Shown: positions 8,917-19,095, numbered from the stretch's first letter. The stretch is DNA of 64,000 nt from Parasaccharibacter apium (GCF_002592045.1 NZ_MEJG01000001.1:62001-126000), one strand, 5' to 3'. Translations and numbers: made by a program. Notes: generated from the sequence alone by a model not told the origin.

Positions 8917-8952
8917 GCCCCGCCCATCATGAATACGCCTATGATGGCGGGG
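8917..8952 (+). terminator. Imperfect GC-rich hairpin after serA
   Basis: CCCCGCCCATCAT pairs with ATGATGGCGGGG with one bulged C. No T-run follows, so termination would be weak or factor-dependent. It lies between serA and comM on the same strand. Confidence 0.4.
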
Positions 8953-8992
8953 TATCATCTCACAAGCCCCTATATGACGGAATCCTAGCGTT

Positions 8993-10489
8993 ATGGCGGT
9001 TACGCCTCCTTCCCTTGCCCGCATCCAAAGCTTCACTTTTATGGGGATTGATGCTTTGCCGGTCATGGTGGAGGTGCAAATCTCCAGCGGGTTACCGTCT
9101 TTCATCATCGTTGGTATGCCGGCCCGCGCTATTGCGGAATCACGCGAGCGTGTTCGGGCTGCCCTCTCCGCTATGGGACTTGCCCTCCCCCCTAAGCGCA
9201 TCCTTGTTAACCTCACACCAGCAGACCTCCCCAAAGAGGGCGCGCATTTCGACCTCCCTATTGCGCTAGGCGTCCTTGTCGCGATGGGCGTCATCCCACC
9301 AGAGGCCACAGCCCCGCTCACCGCCTTGGGGGAAGTCGCCTTAGATGGCACGATAAACCCTGTTAGGGGCGTTCTTTGTGCGGCATTAGCGGCTGTCAGC
9401 CAGGAGCGTGGCTTAATCTGCCCGGCCTCTCAAGGGGCAGAAGCCCGTTGGGGCCATCCAGAGCTTAACATTATTGCTGCCCCGACCCTTAAGGCACTCA
9501 TTGGCCATCTTCGCAAAGAACAACCCCTCCCGCCAGAGCCTCCACCCACGCCACAACCTCCCGATTACGGGCCGGACCTCAAAGATGTTAAGGGCATGAT
9601 GCAAGCACGCCGTGTGTTGGAGATTGCCGCAGCGGGGCGTCATTCCCTGCTGATGTCTGGCCCGCCGGGCTCTGGCAAATCTATGCTAGCAAGCCGCCTA
9701 CCGAGCATCCTGCCTGAGCTTACCCCTGCTGAAATGCTGGAGACAAGCCGCATCCATAGCATTAGCGGGCTATTACCGGCGGGTAGGCTCATCAACCGCC
9801 CGCCTTATCGCGCACCGCATCATAACACGACCCTCCCTGCCCTCGTTGGCGGCGGTCCTAAAGCTATGCCCGGCGATATTAGCCTCGCTCACAATGGCGT
9901 TCTTTTCCTTGATGAACTCCCCGAGTTCCCCCGTAATTGTCTGGAAGGCTTACGCCAACCTGTTGAAACAGGGGAAGTAACCATCTCCCGCGCGGCACGG
10001 CATACGCAATATCCAGCGCGTTTCCAACTCATCGCGGCGATGAATCCCTGCCGGTGCGGCTATGTCCATGATGCCGAACGTGCTTGTAAAAAAGCCCCTC
10101 GTTGTGCGCAAGAATACACTGCCCGCATCTCCGGCCCGATGATGGACCGCATGGATTTATGCGTCCATGTCCATTCCCTCTCCCCCTTAGAAATCAGCCG
10201 CGCCCCTACGGGTGAGAGCAGTGCAGAAGTACGCGCGCGTGTCCAACAAGCTTATGACCGCCAACTCGCCCGGCAAGGGGCGTGTAATGCTGCTATGCCA
10301 CCAGAAGGCTTCGCCTTTGAGGACGAAGCCCGTACCCTTGCCGAGCAAGCCGCCCTACGGATGAAACTCTCTCATCGTGGTATTACGCGCATGTTCCGCG
10401 TAGCCCGCACCATTGCAGATTTAGACGCAGCCACCACCGTACAAAAACAGCACGTGGCCGAGGCTCTCTCTTACCGTAATGCGCTTTAA
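8993..10489 (+). CDS. comM: YifB/ComM-family Mg-chelatase-like AAA+ ATPase
   Basis: The 498-aa protein has an N-terminal Lon-protease-like ChlI domain (SGLPSFIIVGMP, RILVNLTPADLPKEG), Walker A GPPGSGKS, Walker B VLFLDELPEF, and a Cys-containing stretch (MNPCRCGY, then CKKAPRC) before the C-terminal domain. ComM homologues are hexameric helicases that promote branch migration of incoming DNA during natural transformation, but the family also occurs in species not known to be competent. The gene ends 16 nt from convergent metC with no visible terminator between. Confidence 0.92.
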   Translation: MAVTPPSLARIQSFTFMGIDALPVMVEVQISSGLPSFIIVGMPARAIAESRERVRAALSAMGLALPPKRILVNLTPADLPKEGAHFDLPIALGVLVAMGVIPPEATAPLTALGEVALDGTINPVRGVLCAALAAVSQERGLICPASQGAEARWGHPELNIIAAPTLKALIGHLRKEQPLPPEPPPTPQPPDYGPDLKDVKGMMQARRVLEIAAAGRHSLLMSGPPGSGKSMLASRLPSILPELTPAEMLETSRIHSISGLLPAGRLINRPPYRAPHHNTTLPALVGGGPKAMPGDISLAHNGVLFLDELPEFPRNCLEGLRQPVETGEVTISRAARHTQYPARFQLIAAMNPCRCGYVHDAERACKKAPRCAQEYTARISGPMMDRMDLCVHVHSLSPLEISRAPTGESSAEVRARVQQAYDRQLARQGACNAAMPPEGFAFEDEARTLAEQAALRMKLSHRGITRMFRVARTIADLDAATTVQKQHVAEALSYRNAL

Positions 10490-10505
10490 CACCCGCCATA
10501 AAAGC

Positions 10506-11741
10506 CTATTTTACCGCCAATCCTGCAAGGCCACGAGCAAAGTCAGCTTGAAGGTCCTCCACAGCCTCCAACCCCACCTGGATACGAAAGGCCGCCCCGC
10601 TGGGGAAGCCCTCTTCATGATGGCGCGTTAAACCGCCTGAGGTAGGTAGAACGAGGCTCTCATACCCGCCCCAACTAGCACCAATGCTGAACAATTTTAG
10701 CCCATCCAGCATGGCAATCATCGCCTCTTGCGTGATGCCCGCTGCTAATTCCACACCAAATAGCCCACTTGCATCTTGGAAATCCCTCTTCCAAAACGCA
10801 TGACCGGGGCAAGAAGGCAGAGCAGGATGACGCACACAAGCCACCTCTGGTCGGCTCTCCAACCATTGCGCTAACGCGTAGGCGGAGCGGGCTTGTTGTG
10901 CCAAACGCACGGCCATCGTTTTTAAACCGCGTAACGTCAGCCAGCACTCATCTGGTGCGCCACAGGCCCCAAGCTCAATCGCTGCACGGCGCAAGGCCCG
11001 CCAATCCTCTGGTTTTTGAACCGTAATCGCCCCTAAAATCACATCGGCATGGCCTGCGGGGTATTTCGTCAAAGCTTGAATGGACACATCCACCCCATGG
11101 GTAAAAGGCTGAAACGCCCCAATCCCCCATGTATTATCCAGCAATAAGCGTGCCCCCACCCCATGTGCCATCCGCGCTAACAGGGGAATATCTTGGACCT
11201 CAAATGTATGGCTACCGGGGCTTTCTGCAAAGATGACCGCTGTATGAGGCTTCATATAAGCCCGCAATTCAGCCTCGTTCGCACGCGGAGGATAAAAGCT
11301 GGTTTCCACCCCAAAGCGGGCCAAAAAATTAACCGCAAAACGCCGTGTCGGCCCATAAACCGAATCGGGTAATAAGAGATGATCCCCGCCCTTTAAAAAA
11401 GCGAGCAAGGCTACTGTACAAGCAGCTAGGCCAGAATTAACAACCTGCGTATGCTGCCCGCCCTCTAGCGCGGCAATAACACGCTCTAACTCATGCTGAA
11501 CGGGGTTACCCATTGCCCCATAAACAAGCTCATGCTCATAAGCCTGCGCCCCTTGGGCCTCCATATCCGCCACAGTGGGGAACACTACAGTAGAGCCACG
11601 CTCGATAGGTGGATTCACAAAACTACCATCGCGCTCCGGCTTTTGCCGCCCTGCATGGGTTAAAAAGGTCGCTAATTTCTGCCAACCAGCCCCAATAATG
11701 CGCTCTGATGATTCAGATGATGGTGTCTTTTCCATACCCAC
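10506..11741 (-). CDS. metC: Cystathionine beta-lyase / trans-sulfuration PLP enzyme
   Basis: This Cys/Met-metabolism PLP-family enzyme of about 410 aa has the Schiff-base Lys in QALTKYPAGHADVILG, the PLP-phosphate strand NSGLAACTVALLAF, LLLDNTWG, and a C-terminal SIGASWGGYESL. The MetC-like WGGYESL favours cystathionine beta-lyase (homocysteine formation) over gamma-synthase. Start choice is open: GTG 11747 is only 2 nt from a GGGAG, GTG 11741 has ideal 8-nt spacing, and ATG 11735 is 14 nt away. It is divergent from the EEP hydrolase. Confidence 0.88.
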   Translation of the reverse strand: MGMEKTPSSESSERIIGAGWQKLATFLTHAGRQKPERDGSFVNPPIERGSTVVFPTVADMEAQGAQAYEHELVYGAMGNPVQHELERVIAALEGGQHTQVVNSGLAACTVALLAFLKGGDHLLLPDSVYGPTRRFAVNFLARFGVETSFYPPRANEAELRAYMKPHTAVIFAESPGSHTFEVQDIPLLARMAHGVGARLLLDNTWGIGAFQPFTHGVDVSIQALTKYPAGHADVILGAITVQKPEDWRALRRAAIELGACGAPDECWLTLRGLKTMAVRLAQQARSAYALAQWLESRPEVACVRHPALPSCPGHAFWKRDFQDASGLFGVELAAGITQEAMIAMLDGLKLFSIGASWGGYESLVLPTSGGLTRHHEEGFPSGAAFRIQVGLEAVEDLQADFARGLAGLAVK

Positions 11742-11848
11742 CGGCACAGCTCCCTTGCTGGATTCATGCCATCTCTTATAGCGTGCCGCCTAACCCTAAA
11801 CTACCCAACTCGGCTTCATGGTGTTTTTCCTCTTAAAAACGGTATAGA

Positions 11849-12628
11849 ATGGTGGTTCCCATTGCTAAGATTCAGGCCGTGTTCATGCAGAATTTGACAA
11901 TGTCCTCTTCCACACATCTTCGACTCGTTAGTTGGAACCTCTTCCATGAAGATGGAGCCACGCTAGAGGATATCCGCCTGCTACTGCGTACAACCAAGGC
12001 TGATATTTTACTGATGCAAGAATGTCGCCCTTTTACAAACCGCCTGCCGGACCTCGTTGGTGGCCATTATAGCCGCCTCGCACCAGAAGGACGCGTACAT
12101 GGAACAGCTTGTTGGAGTCGCTTCCCCTTCCAAACCCCGCCCCGGCTGCACATGCTCCAACCGGGGTTAGTCGCTCATCGCTCGGCGCAATTATTGGAGT
12201 TTGATATTGGCTTCGGCCCCTTTACAATCGCCAATGTGCATCTCTCCCACGGTCCTATCCTCAACCGCCGCCAGCTACGCCTTATCCGGCAAGAACTCTC
12301 AGAGCGCGCCATCATTATGGGGGATTTTAACCAAGTTGGGCCTGCTATGCTCCGTGGCTTTAAAGATGTCGGCCCGCGTGAACAAACACATCGGATGCTT
12401 GATAAAGTCCCCCTCCGGCTGGATCGCTGCCTAACACGTGGCTTCTCAGCCCTAAGCCATCGCGCTTATCCCCGTTTTGGCTCGGACCACCGGCCTATTG
12501 CCGTCACCCTTTACCCTCATGATGAAGTGGAAACCTTTCTCCCCCTTAAAGGTAAGGGAGAAAGAGCCGACATACCCCATTACGCAACCTTGTCACCAAC
12601 GGCCATACCTCAATATCCGACAAGGTAA
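11849..12628 (+). CDS. Endonuclease/exonuclease/phosphatase-fold hydrolase
   Basis: EEP-fold metal-dependent phosphoesterase (up to 259 aa) with the classic motif series: VSWNL near residue 28, the acidic metal ligand in LLMQECR, NVHLSHG, GDFNQ and the catalytic FGSDHRPI. The substrate is unknown; relatives cleave nucleic acids, phospholipids or inositol phosphates. Later in-frame ATGs (11885, 11900) could be the true start, since no SD precedes 11849. The last 83 bp overlap the 3' end of the convergent phospholipase-D gene, beyond the catalytic His. Confidence 0.85.
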   Translation: MVVPIAKIQAVFMQNLTMSSSTHLRLVSWNLFHEDGATLEDIRLLLRTTKADILLMQECRPFTNRLPDLVGGHYSRLAPEGRVHGTACWSRFPFQTPPRLHMLQPGLVAHRSAQLLEFDIGFGPFTIANVHLSHGPILNRRQLRLIRQELSERAIIMGDFNQVGPAMLRGFKDVGPREQTHRMLDKVPLRLDRCLTRGFSALSHRAYPRFGSDHRPIAVTLYPHDEVETFLPLKGKGERADIPHYATLSPTAIPQYPTR

Positions 12629-13967
12629 GCCTGTCGTTACAATGGGCTAGGATGAAGCCCTCCAAATGGGCGGCGGTTGCCTCATCATGCAATGTTATGT
12701 TGCTCTCAAAATTGAGCCGCAATGACCGCCTATCCAAATTCGCGCTACCGACAAAGCTCCACATCGTATCGACTGTCATTAATTTGGAATGATTAAAAGG
12801 CGGCGCACCTAACCAAACACGACAACCAGCCTGTACCAACTGCCGCAAACATGCATCACGCGCATAATCGGTGATGGGATGATTACTTCTATGCGGCACA
12901 ACAATATCAATCACCACACCACGCAATGCGGCTAATTCTAACGCTGTTGCAAAACGATCATCGGGGATGAAATAAGGCGTCATGAAACAAACATGATGCC
13001 GTGCCAAAATAATGGCTTGGAGGATGGTATATTCTATAAGCTCCACCTCCATATCCGGCCCAGATGTCACAACCCGTGCAGGAATATCCCCTGCTGCAAC
13101 GGGGTCTGGGAAGTAACGCTCGCCGTCCAGCTCCTCCCGCGTTGTAAACGCCCAATCTTTAATAAAGACTTCTGATAACTGCTGTACAACGGGGCCTTCT
13201 AGGCGGAAATGTGTATCTGCCACCGGCATACGGCGGTGGGTAGCGTTATTGAGGCAATTTTCATCCCCAATATTTAACCCGCCCATATAGCCAACACGGC
13301 CATCCACCACCAAAATCTTACGATGATCCCGCAAATTGACAAAAGGCATCCGCCACGGCCATAGCGAATGCATAAAACGCGCACAGCGTATATGACGTTG
13401 TCGCAACTGCTTGATAATGGGGCTATAGAGATAGCCACTGCCAATCCCATCCACCAACACACGCACCTCAACACCGCGCTGCTGCGCTGTGGCAAGGGCA
13501 TCTACAAATTGGCGACCAATTTTATCATACCGAAAAATGTAAGAGCATAAGAGGATGGACCGCTCCGCCTGATGAATACTCTCCAACATATACGGGTAGG
13601 CCTGGTCACCATTATGAAGGCACTCAACCTGATTCCCCTTCAATAAGGGTAAGCCCGTCAAGCCATCCAACATCTTAATCAACGGATTCATGAAACTATC
13701 TTGAGCATCATGCGTCCATTTAGCGAGGAAGGCGGTTTCCTCCGGGCTAGTATATTCCCGCAATTTTTGCGCGCGCCGCCGCACCCGATTAATACCGAGG
13801 CATAAATATAGGATAGGCCCCATATAGGGCATAAACCAGCAAATGCCGATCCACCCCGTCGCAGCGGCCGTGTCCCGTTTTGTCAGCAACACATGCGCTG
13901 TAATACCGAGCGAGAACGCAATATGCAGCGCACCAAGCCAAAAAGAGACTGAAAAGAACGATGCCAT
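12546..13967 (-). CDS. cls: Cardiolipin synthase (phospholipase D superfamily)
   Basis: Cls joins two phosphatidylglycerols into cardiolipin at the inner membrane. The N-terminus has two hydrophobic segments (LGALHIAFSLGITAHVLL; TGWIGICWFMPYMGPILYLCLG), followed by two HKD motifs: HRKILVVD at about residue 211 and HSKLMTVD at about 391. ATG 13967 is chosen: AGAGGGGGG lies upstream, and it starts 20 nt after the parC stop, giving 473 aa. The longer open frame overlaps parC. It is probably transcribed with parC, and its 3' end overlaps the EEP gene. Confidence 0.93.
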   Translation of the reverse strand: MASFFSVSFWLGALHIAFSLGITAHVLLTKRDTAAATGWIGICWFMPYMGPILYLCLGINRVRRRAQKLREYTSPEETAFLAKWTHDAQDSFMNPLIKMLDGLTGLPLLKGNQVECLHNGDQAYPYMLESIHQAERSILLCSYIFRYDKIGRQFVDALATAQQRGVEVRVLVDGIGSGYLYSPIIKQLRQRHIRCARFMHSLWPWRMPFVNLRDHRKILVVDGRVGYMGGLNIGDENCLNNATHRRMPVADTHFRLEGPVVQQLSEVFIKDWAFTTREELDGERYFPDPVAAGDIPARVVTSGPDMEVELIEYTILQAIILARHHVCFMTPYFIPDDRFATALELAALRGVVIDIVVPHRSNHPITDYARDACLRQLVQAGCRVWLGAPPFNHSKLMTVDTMWSFVGSANLDRRSLRLNFESNITLHDEATAAHLEGFILAHCNDRLTLSDIEVWPLVTRLRNGVCRLFLPYL

Positions 13968-13986
13968 ATAGGGCCGCCCCCCTCTC

Positions 13987-16197
13987 TTAACGCCGTAACA
14001 TCCATTGCGGTGCGACCCGGCCAGCACTCCCACGACGCCCCACAAGCGGTGATAAATCCTCTGGCGAGCGTGCCCGTTGGCCATCTTGCCATATCAGCCC
14101 TTCATCAAGGCAAAAGAGCCGGACTTGCTTTACACTTGCCCCGGCAGCCAGTTTTTGCAAACTCACTCCCCCGCCTTTTGCCACTTCGGCCACTTGCTCC
14201 AATGGGAAAATCAGCGCGCGCTTATTGGTTGTCAGGCATAAAACATGCGTTCCCTCCGCTGGGAGGACATACTGCACCACAGCCCCATCGCGCAGATTAA
14301 AGACCTGCCGCCCTGTCCGCTTCTCAGCTGCGAGATTCCCGGCTGAAACCTGCATCCCGCGCCCATCACTGCTTGTCAGCATATAGCGGCTCTCATCATC
14401 ACCTAATGCAAAAAGAGCCACCGGTTGGTCCTCTTGGGCAAGGTCTGCCAAAGTACGCACCGGCTGACCAAAACCACGACCACGCGGCAGGTCTGCCACT
14501 TTTAACGTAAAAGCGCGGCCTCCTGCTGCCATCATGCACAGGCGGTCCGTACTCTGACATTCCACAGCATAAGCCAGCCCATCGCCTTCCTTAAAACGAT
14601 GATTCGCTACATCATGCCCATGCCCCTTTACCGCACGGATCCACCCTTCTTGCGAGAGTAAAACCGTCACAGGCTCCCGCTCCACCGCAAGGGCGGCGGA
14701 CGTATCAATAGTTGCAGGGGCTTCCCCTATAATGGTGCGGCGAGCCCCATAAGCTCCCCCTTCAAAAAGAGCCTGCATTTTTTGGAGGTCTTTACCGATC
14801 CGGCTCCAACGGCGTTTTTCAGAGCCTAAAAGGGCCTCCAACGTGGCTTGTTCCTTCCCAAGGCCATCCCACTCTTTACGTATCTCCATTTCTTCCAAAC
14901 GCCGCAGAGACCGCAAACGCATATTCAACACATAATCGGCTTGCAATTCACTGAGGGAGAACGCCTTCATCAAAGCAGGTTTTGGCTCATCTTCCTCCCG
15001 AATGAGTCGGATAACCTCATCTAGATTTAGATAGACCTTTAAAAACCCTTCTAAGATCTCCAGCCGCTTCAATACCGCATCCAAACGGTGCTGCGTCCGG
15101 CGGATTAAAACCTCATGAACATGCTCTAACCATGCCTGCAATACCGCTTTTAGCGACAAGACCCCGGGGATTTTCCCTTGGCTCAGCACATTCATATTCA
15201 AGCTAAAACGGCTCTCCAACATCGTATATTTAAAGAGCGTCTCCATCAGCACTTCTGGGGCACAATTACGGGTTTTGGGCTCCAAAACCAATCTTATATC
15301 CGTTGTGCTTTCATCCCGCACATCTGCCAGAAGGGGCAGCTTACGCTCCTCCATCTTCTTGGCGATATCTTCGATCAACTTACCCTTTTGCACTTGATAA
15401 GGGATTTCCGAGACGATGATGCTCCATGCCCCAGCGCGGCCTTTCTCTACAGCCCAACGCGCCCGGATGCGGAAACTCCCCCGGCCTGTCTCATACGCTT
15501 GGATGAGCGTCTCCCGGTCCTCCACCAATAGCCCTCCCGTAGGGAAGTCCGGCCCTTGGACAAGCTCTAAAAGCTCCGCGATGGTACAATCTGGTTTTTC
15601 AATCAATAAACGTGCGGCTTGGTAAAGTTCCGCCGCGTTATGAGGGGGGATGCTTGTGGCCATCCCCACAGCAATCCCCGCCGCCCCATTAGCCAACAAA
15701 TTGGGGAACAACCCCGGCAAGACAACAGGCTCTTGGTCCTCATTATCGTAAGTCGGGCGGAAATCGACCGCATTATCGCCAATGCCTTCCAGCATGATGC
15801 GCGCGGTTTCTGTCATTCGGCTTTCTGTATAACGCATGGCTGCTGCACCATCGCCATCAATCGAGCCGAAATTGCCTTGCCCTTCCACCAAGGGATAACG
15901 CACAGCAAAATCCTGCGCTAGGCGGACTAACGCATCATAAACGGAAGCATCACCATGGGGGTGGAACTTACCAATCACATCCCCCACCACGCGGGCGCAT
16001 TTCTTAAAGCCAGAGCTTGGGTCTAGCTTGAGCTGCTGCATCGCATAGAGCAAACGCCGATGCACGGGCTTAAGACCATCGCGCACATCCGGCAGGGAAC
16101 GCGATGTGATAGTGGACATCGCATAGGCCAGATAACGCTCGCTCAACGCTTCTGCCAGCCGTGTATCTTCAATATGCCCGGCGTGGTCCCCCGTCAT
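13987..16197 (-). CDS. parC: DNA topoisomerase IV subunit A
   Basis: ParC is the cleavage subunit that decatenates chromosomes. The catalytic Tyr is in [11 protein letters not shown], and the quinolone pocket reads [18 protein letters not shown] tail of degenerate beta-pinwheel blades ([22 protein letters not shown]) follows, shorter than in GyrA, which together with the 736-aa length favours ParC. The residue equivalent to the quinolone-contact Ser80 of E. coli ParC is Ala. AGGAGA lies just upstream of the ATG. parE is not in the window. Confidence 0.93.
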   Translation of the reverse strand: MTGDHAGHIEDTRLAEALSERYLAYAMSTITSRSLPDVRDGLKPVHRRLLYAMQQLKLDPSSGFKKCARVVGDVIGKFHPHGDASVYDALVRLAQDFAVRYPLVEGQGNFGSIDGDGAAAMRYTESRMTETARIMLEGIGDNAVDFRPTYDNEDQEPVVLPGLFPNLLANGAAGIAVGMATSIPPHNAAELYQAARLLIEKPDCTIAELLELVQGPDFPTGGLLVEDRETLIQAYETGRGSFRIRARWAVEKGRAGAWSIIVSEIPYQVQKGKLIEDIAKKMEERKLPLLADVRDESTTDIRLVLEPKTRNCAPEVLMETLFKYTMLESRFSLNMNVLSQGKIPGVLSLKAVLQAWLEHVHEVLIRRTQHRLDAVLKRLEILEGFLKVYLNLDEVIRLIREEDEPKPALMKAFSLSELQADYVLNMRLRSLRRLEEMEIRKEWDGLGKEQATLEALLGSEKRRWSRIGKDLQKMQALFEGGAYGARRTIIGEAPATIDTSAALAVEREPVTVLLSQEGWIRAVKGHGHDVANHRFKEGDGLAYAVECQSTDRLCMMAAGGRAFTLKVADLPRGRGFGQPVRTLADLAQEDQPVALFALGDDESRYMLTSSDGRGMQVSAGNLAAEKRTGRQVFNLRDGAVVQYVLPAEGTHVLCLTTNKRALIFPLEQVAEVAKGGGVSLQKLAAGASVKQVRLFCLDEGLIWQDGQRARSPEDLSPLVGRRGSAGRVAPQWMLRR

Positions 16198-16240
16198 AAA
16201 TTCTCCTGCTCGTTCTCATTCGCTATGATGGCACCCTAGG

Positions 16241-17011
16241 TTAGACACGCTCTTTGCCCTCATGTCCAGTGCTGCTAGCGGCAACAGCCCGCTGTAAAGC
16301 GGTCATTAATCTCTCCCGCGCGGCAGGAAGTGGACGGTGATGCGTCGCAAAAACAGCCCGTTGCAGAAAATAACCGCTCAGCTGGGCTCCTTCTAGCCAA
16401 TCTGCTGCGCGGCCTTCGGCCTCCTCGTCATATAAAAAGGACGGCAGAGGGAGAAGTCGATCCTTCCACTCCCCTGCACCCTCCTCACTCACAGCGCGCC
16501 CCGTACGGGGGGAGACATAAGCAAGCCCCTCACTCGCCCCCGTAACCGCGCAGCGATCCAGCGTTAAGCCATAGCCGAGCTCTTGCAGCAAAAGCAGCTC
16601 CCACCGCAAATAGAGCGCAACAGGCGGTTGAGCTGGGGAGACACTTAAAGCTCCTAAAAAATGCGTCAGAGAGGAAAAAAGAATCTCATGCGACTCACGT
16701 TCTGCAAGGGCCTCGCTACAAAGGCTACACGCACTGCTCAGCAAGGTTAGAGCGAGGGGATAATCCAACAGAAAAGACGCGCTGGGCCTAACAAGCTCTG
16801 CCGTCAAATAGCCTAGCTGCTCTGGCAGGCGGGCTTTCCAGCGGGCCATGATAAGGCTGCCCTCTTGCCACAAACCCGTTTGCCGGCGAGAGCGTCCCCC
16901 ATGCACCAACGCATGATACATGCCACGCTTTTGCGTCAATATCGTAGCGCGTAAGCTGCTCTCACCATGGAGGGACAACCGCAAAATAATCGCTGGCTCT
17001 TCCCACTCCAT
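16241..17011 (-). CDS. recO: DNA repair protein RecO
   Basis: RecO loads RecA onto SSB-coated DNA with RecR in the RecFOR pathway. The N-terminal OB-fold (EEPAIILRLSLHGESS, GMYHALVHGGRS) is followed by the helical region (ELLLLQELGYGL) and LDRCAVTGA...LAYVSPRTGRAVS. Only one Cys remains of the usual zinc-finger Cys set, as is common in alphaproteobacterial RecO. Its 256 aa is typical. AGGGAGGG precedes the ATG. It lies 43 nt upstream of parC on the same strand. Confidence 0.92.
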   Translation of the reverse strand: MEWEEPAIILRLSLHGESSLRATILTQKRGMYHALVHGGRSRRQTGLWQEGSLIMARWKARLPEQLGYLTAELVRPSASFLLDYPLALTLLSSACSLCSEALAERESHEILFSSLTHFLGALSVSPAQPPVALYLRWELLLLQELGYGLTLDRCAVTGASEGLAYVSPRTGRAVSEEGAGEWKDRLLPLPSFLYDEEAEGRAADWLEGAQLSGYFLQRAVFATHHRPLPAARERLMTALQRAVAASSTGHEGKERV

Positions 17012-17040
17012 ACGTCCCTCCCTTTTAGGGCCGTAACATG

Positions 17041-17075
17041 AAAAAAGCCCCCGCTATAGTAACGGAGGCCTTTTT
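17041..17075 (-). terminator. Terminator downstream of tsf
   Basis: On the minus strand an A-run, GCCTCCG, a loop, CGGGGGC and six T residues form a stem with one mismatch, between the tsf stop and recO. It ends the rpsB-tsf transcript. Confidence 0.75.
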
Positions 17076-17099
17076 CTCATCATAAACCCCTAATAAGGT

Positions 17100-18011
17100 T
17101 TATTTCTTTTGGCCAGAAGCCGCAGCGACCTCGGCCGCGAAGTCTGTCTCAGCCTTCTCAATGCCTTCACCGAGTTTAAAGCGGGTGAAGCCGACCAGCT
17201 TTGCCCCAGCCTTTTTGACAACTTCCTTCACGCGGCTCTCACCGTCATGCACCCAGACTTGCTCCAGAAGAACCACTTCCTCATAGAACTTACGGATACG
17301 CCCATCGACCATCTTCTCAATGATAGCTTCTGGCTTGCCAGAGTTACGGGCTTGCTCCTCCAGCACCTTACGCTCATGCGCCACAGCAGCAGCATCCACG
17401 CTATCAATATCCAGAGCGGTCGGGCTGGTGGCTGCAACATGCATACCAATCTGACGACCCAATGTGAGCAGAGCCTCACTCTCGGAAGGAGCCTCAATCG
17501 CAGCCAACACACCGATGCGGCCAACACCCGGACGCAGCGCACCATGGACATAGCTCGCCACAACGCCAGAAGGAACGCTCAGCACGCTCACGCGGCGGAG
17601 GGTCATATTCTCGCCGATTGTTGCGACAAGATGGGTCAACTCATCAGCCACTGTACGACCAGACGGCATTTTAGCAGCCTTAACAGCCTCTAAATCATCA
17701 CCGACCTTCAGCGCAACTTTGGCGATATCTTCCACAGCCTGCTGGAAGGCATCATTACGCGCAACGAAGTCCGTCTCCGCGTTCACCTCAACCAGAGCAG
17801 CCTTTTTGCCCTCAACCGCTACAGCAACGAGACCCTCAGCCGCCACACGGCCGGATTTCTTTGCGGCTTGGGAGAGGCCCTTCTTCCGCAACCAGTCAAT
17901 CGCGGCTTGCATGTCGCCCTTAGCTTCGGTCAGGGCTTTTTTACAATCCATCATGCCGGCACTTGTTGCATCGCGCAGCTCGCGCACCATTGCTGCTGTA
18001 ATCTCTGCCAT
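17100..18011 (-). CDS. tsf: Elongation factor Ts
   Basis: EF-Ts catalyses GDP release from EF-Tu. The N-terminal UBA-like domain ([19 protein letters not shown]) is followed by the conserved [10 protein letters not shown] loop that inserts into EF-Tu, then the dimerisation/core region (MHVAATSP) and a C-terminal segment. The 303 aa fit the family. It is the second gene of rpsB-tsf, 124 nt after rpsB with a long hairpin between. The next gene is recO rather than the pyrH-frr pair often found after tsf. Confidence 0.97.
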   Translation of the reverse strand: MAEITAAMVRELRDATSAGMMDCKKALTEAKGDMQAAIDWLRKKGLSQAAKKSGRVAAEGLVAVAVEGKKAALVEVNAETDFVARNDAFQQAVEDIAKVALKVGDDLEAVKAAKMPSGRTVADELTHLVATIGENMTLRRVSVLSVPSGVVASYVHGALRPGVGRIGVLAAIEAPSESEALLTLGRQIGMHVAATSPTALDIDSVDAAAVAHERKVLEEQARNSGKPEAIIEKMVDGRIRKFYEEVVLLEQVWVHDGESRVKEVVKKAGAKLVGFTRFKLGEGIEKAETDFAAEVAAASGQKK

Positions 18012-18032
18012 AGTCTCTAACCTCTAATAACA

Positions 18033-18068
18033 AGCGGCACAGCCACGGGGACCCCACGGCTGTGCGGC
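18033..18068 (-). promoter_or_regulatory. Long imperfect hairpin between rpsB and tsf
   Basis: GGCACAGCC...GGGG and CCCC...GGCTGTGC pair over about 15 positions with a short internal mismatch. No T-run follows, so it may be an attenuator, an RNase processing site or an mRNA-stability element tuning rpsB against tsf. The function is inferred. Confidence 0.4.
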
Positions 18069-18135
18069 TCTCTATACGCACATAGGCAGCGTAGCATCCC
18101 GCATAGGGCTAGATACTACGCTTACTTTATACAGC

Positions 18136-18924
18136 TCAGCCAGCTGTCGGAGCGGCAGCCTCGGCCTTCTCTACAGCGGCGGTCTCCTCCACTGGCAGCT
18201 CCGCAGAAGCCCCAATATCCTGGCCAGATGCTGCCAGCTCGGCAGAGATACCATCCAGCACAGCACCGGAAATCAGCTCGCAATAAGTTGCAATAGCGCG
18301 GATAGCATCATCGTTACCGGGGATGGGGAAGGTCACACCCTTAGGGTCGGAGTTGCTATCCAGCACAGCGATCACGGGGATGCCCAGCTTATTGGCTTCC
18401 TCAACAGCCAGCTTCTCTTTGTTTGTATCAATCACAAACAGAAGGTCCGGCAGGCCACCCATATCCTTAATCCCACCGAGGGAGCGTTCCAGCTTCTCAC
18501 GATCACGGGTGATGTCGAGGATTTCCTTCTTCGTCAGGCCCGTTGTATCGCCAGCGAGCATCTCATCAATGCCGCGCAGACGCTTAATGGAACCGGTGAT
18601 GGTCTTCCAGTTCGTCAACATACCACCGAGCCAACGGTGATTCACATAATACTGGCCGCAACGCTGTGCTGCCTCTGCCACGAGATCCGCTGCAGCGCGC
18701 TTTGTCCCCACAAATAGGACACGCCCACCAGAAGCAACCGTGTCACGCACTTGCTTCAAAGCGCGGTCCAACAGCGGTACAGTCTGCTGAAGGTCGATGA
18801 TATGAACCTGATTACGCACACCGAAAAGATACGGTGCCATAGCAGGGTTCCAACGGCGGGTATGGTGACCGAAATGAACACCAGCCTCAAGCAGTTGACG
18901 CATTGTGAATTGTGGCATTGCCAT
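18136..18924 (-). CDS. rpsB: 30S ribosomal protein S2 (uS2)
   Basis: The 262-aa protein has the S2 landmarks [32 protein letters not shown], the coiled-coil region, VDTNKE-like [15 protein letters not shown], and [13 protein letters not shown]. The acidic, Ala-rich C-terminal tail after GISAEL is normal in Alphaproteobacteria. GAGAGA lies upstream of the ATG. The preceding leader is structured (see 18957-19005), consistent with autoregulation known for S2 operons. Confidence 0.97.
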   Translation of the reverse strand: MAMPQFTMRQLLEAGVHFGHHTRRWNPAMAPYLFGVRNQVHIIDLQQTVPLLDRALKQVRDTVASGGRVLFVGTKRAAADLVAEAAQRCGQYYVNHRWLGGMLTNWKTITGSIKRLRGIDEMLAGDTTGLTKKEILDITRDREKLERSLGGIKDMGGLPDLLFVIDTNKEKLAVEEANKLGIPVIAVLDSNSDPKGVTFPIPGNDDAIRAIATYCELISGAVLDGISAELAASGQDIGASAELPVEETAAVEKAEAAAPTAG

Positions 18925-18956
18925 CGTAAAATCTCTCTAACTCTGGTTAAACCTCC

Positions 18957-19005
18957 GCATAGCAACGCTCCCTTAACGGGAACACCAGGTGATTGCGGGC
19001 TATGC
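18957..19005 (-). promoter_or_regulatory. Structured rpsB leader
   Basis: GCATAGC (18957-18963) and GCTATGC (18999-19005) are perfect inverted repeats enclosing two smaller hairpins (TCCC/GGGA and CACC/GGTG). The element lies 33 nt before the rpsB ATG on the transcribed strand and could be an S2 autoregulatory site. I do not recognise a named Rfam class. Confidence 0.4.
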
Positions 19006-19095
19006 GTGCGAAATACACCTCCCCTTACGAAGGAAGATAGCTCTCCTATAAGCGAGGGAAGGACAGAAAACAAGCCTCCCGCACTGCCGCTGAGG

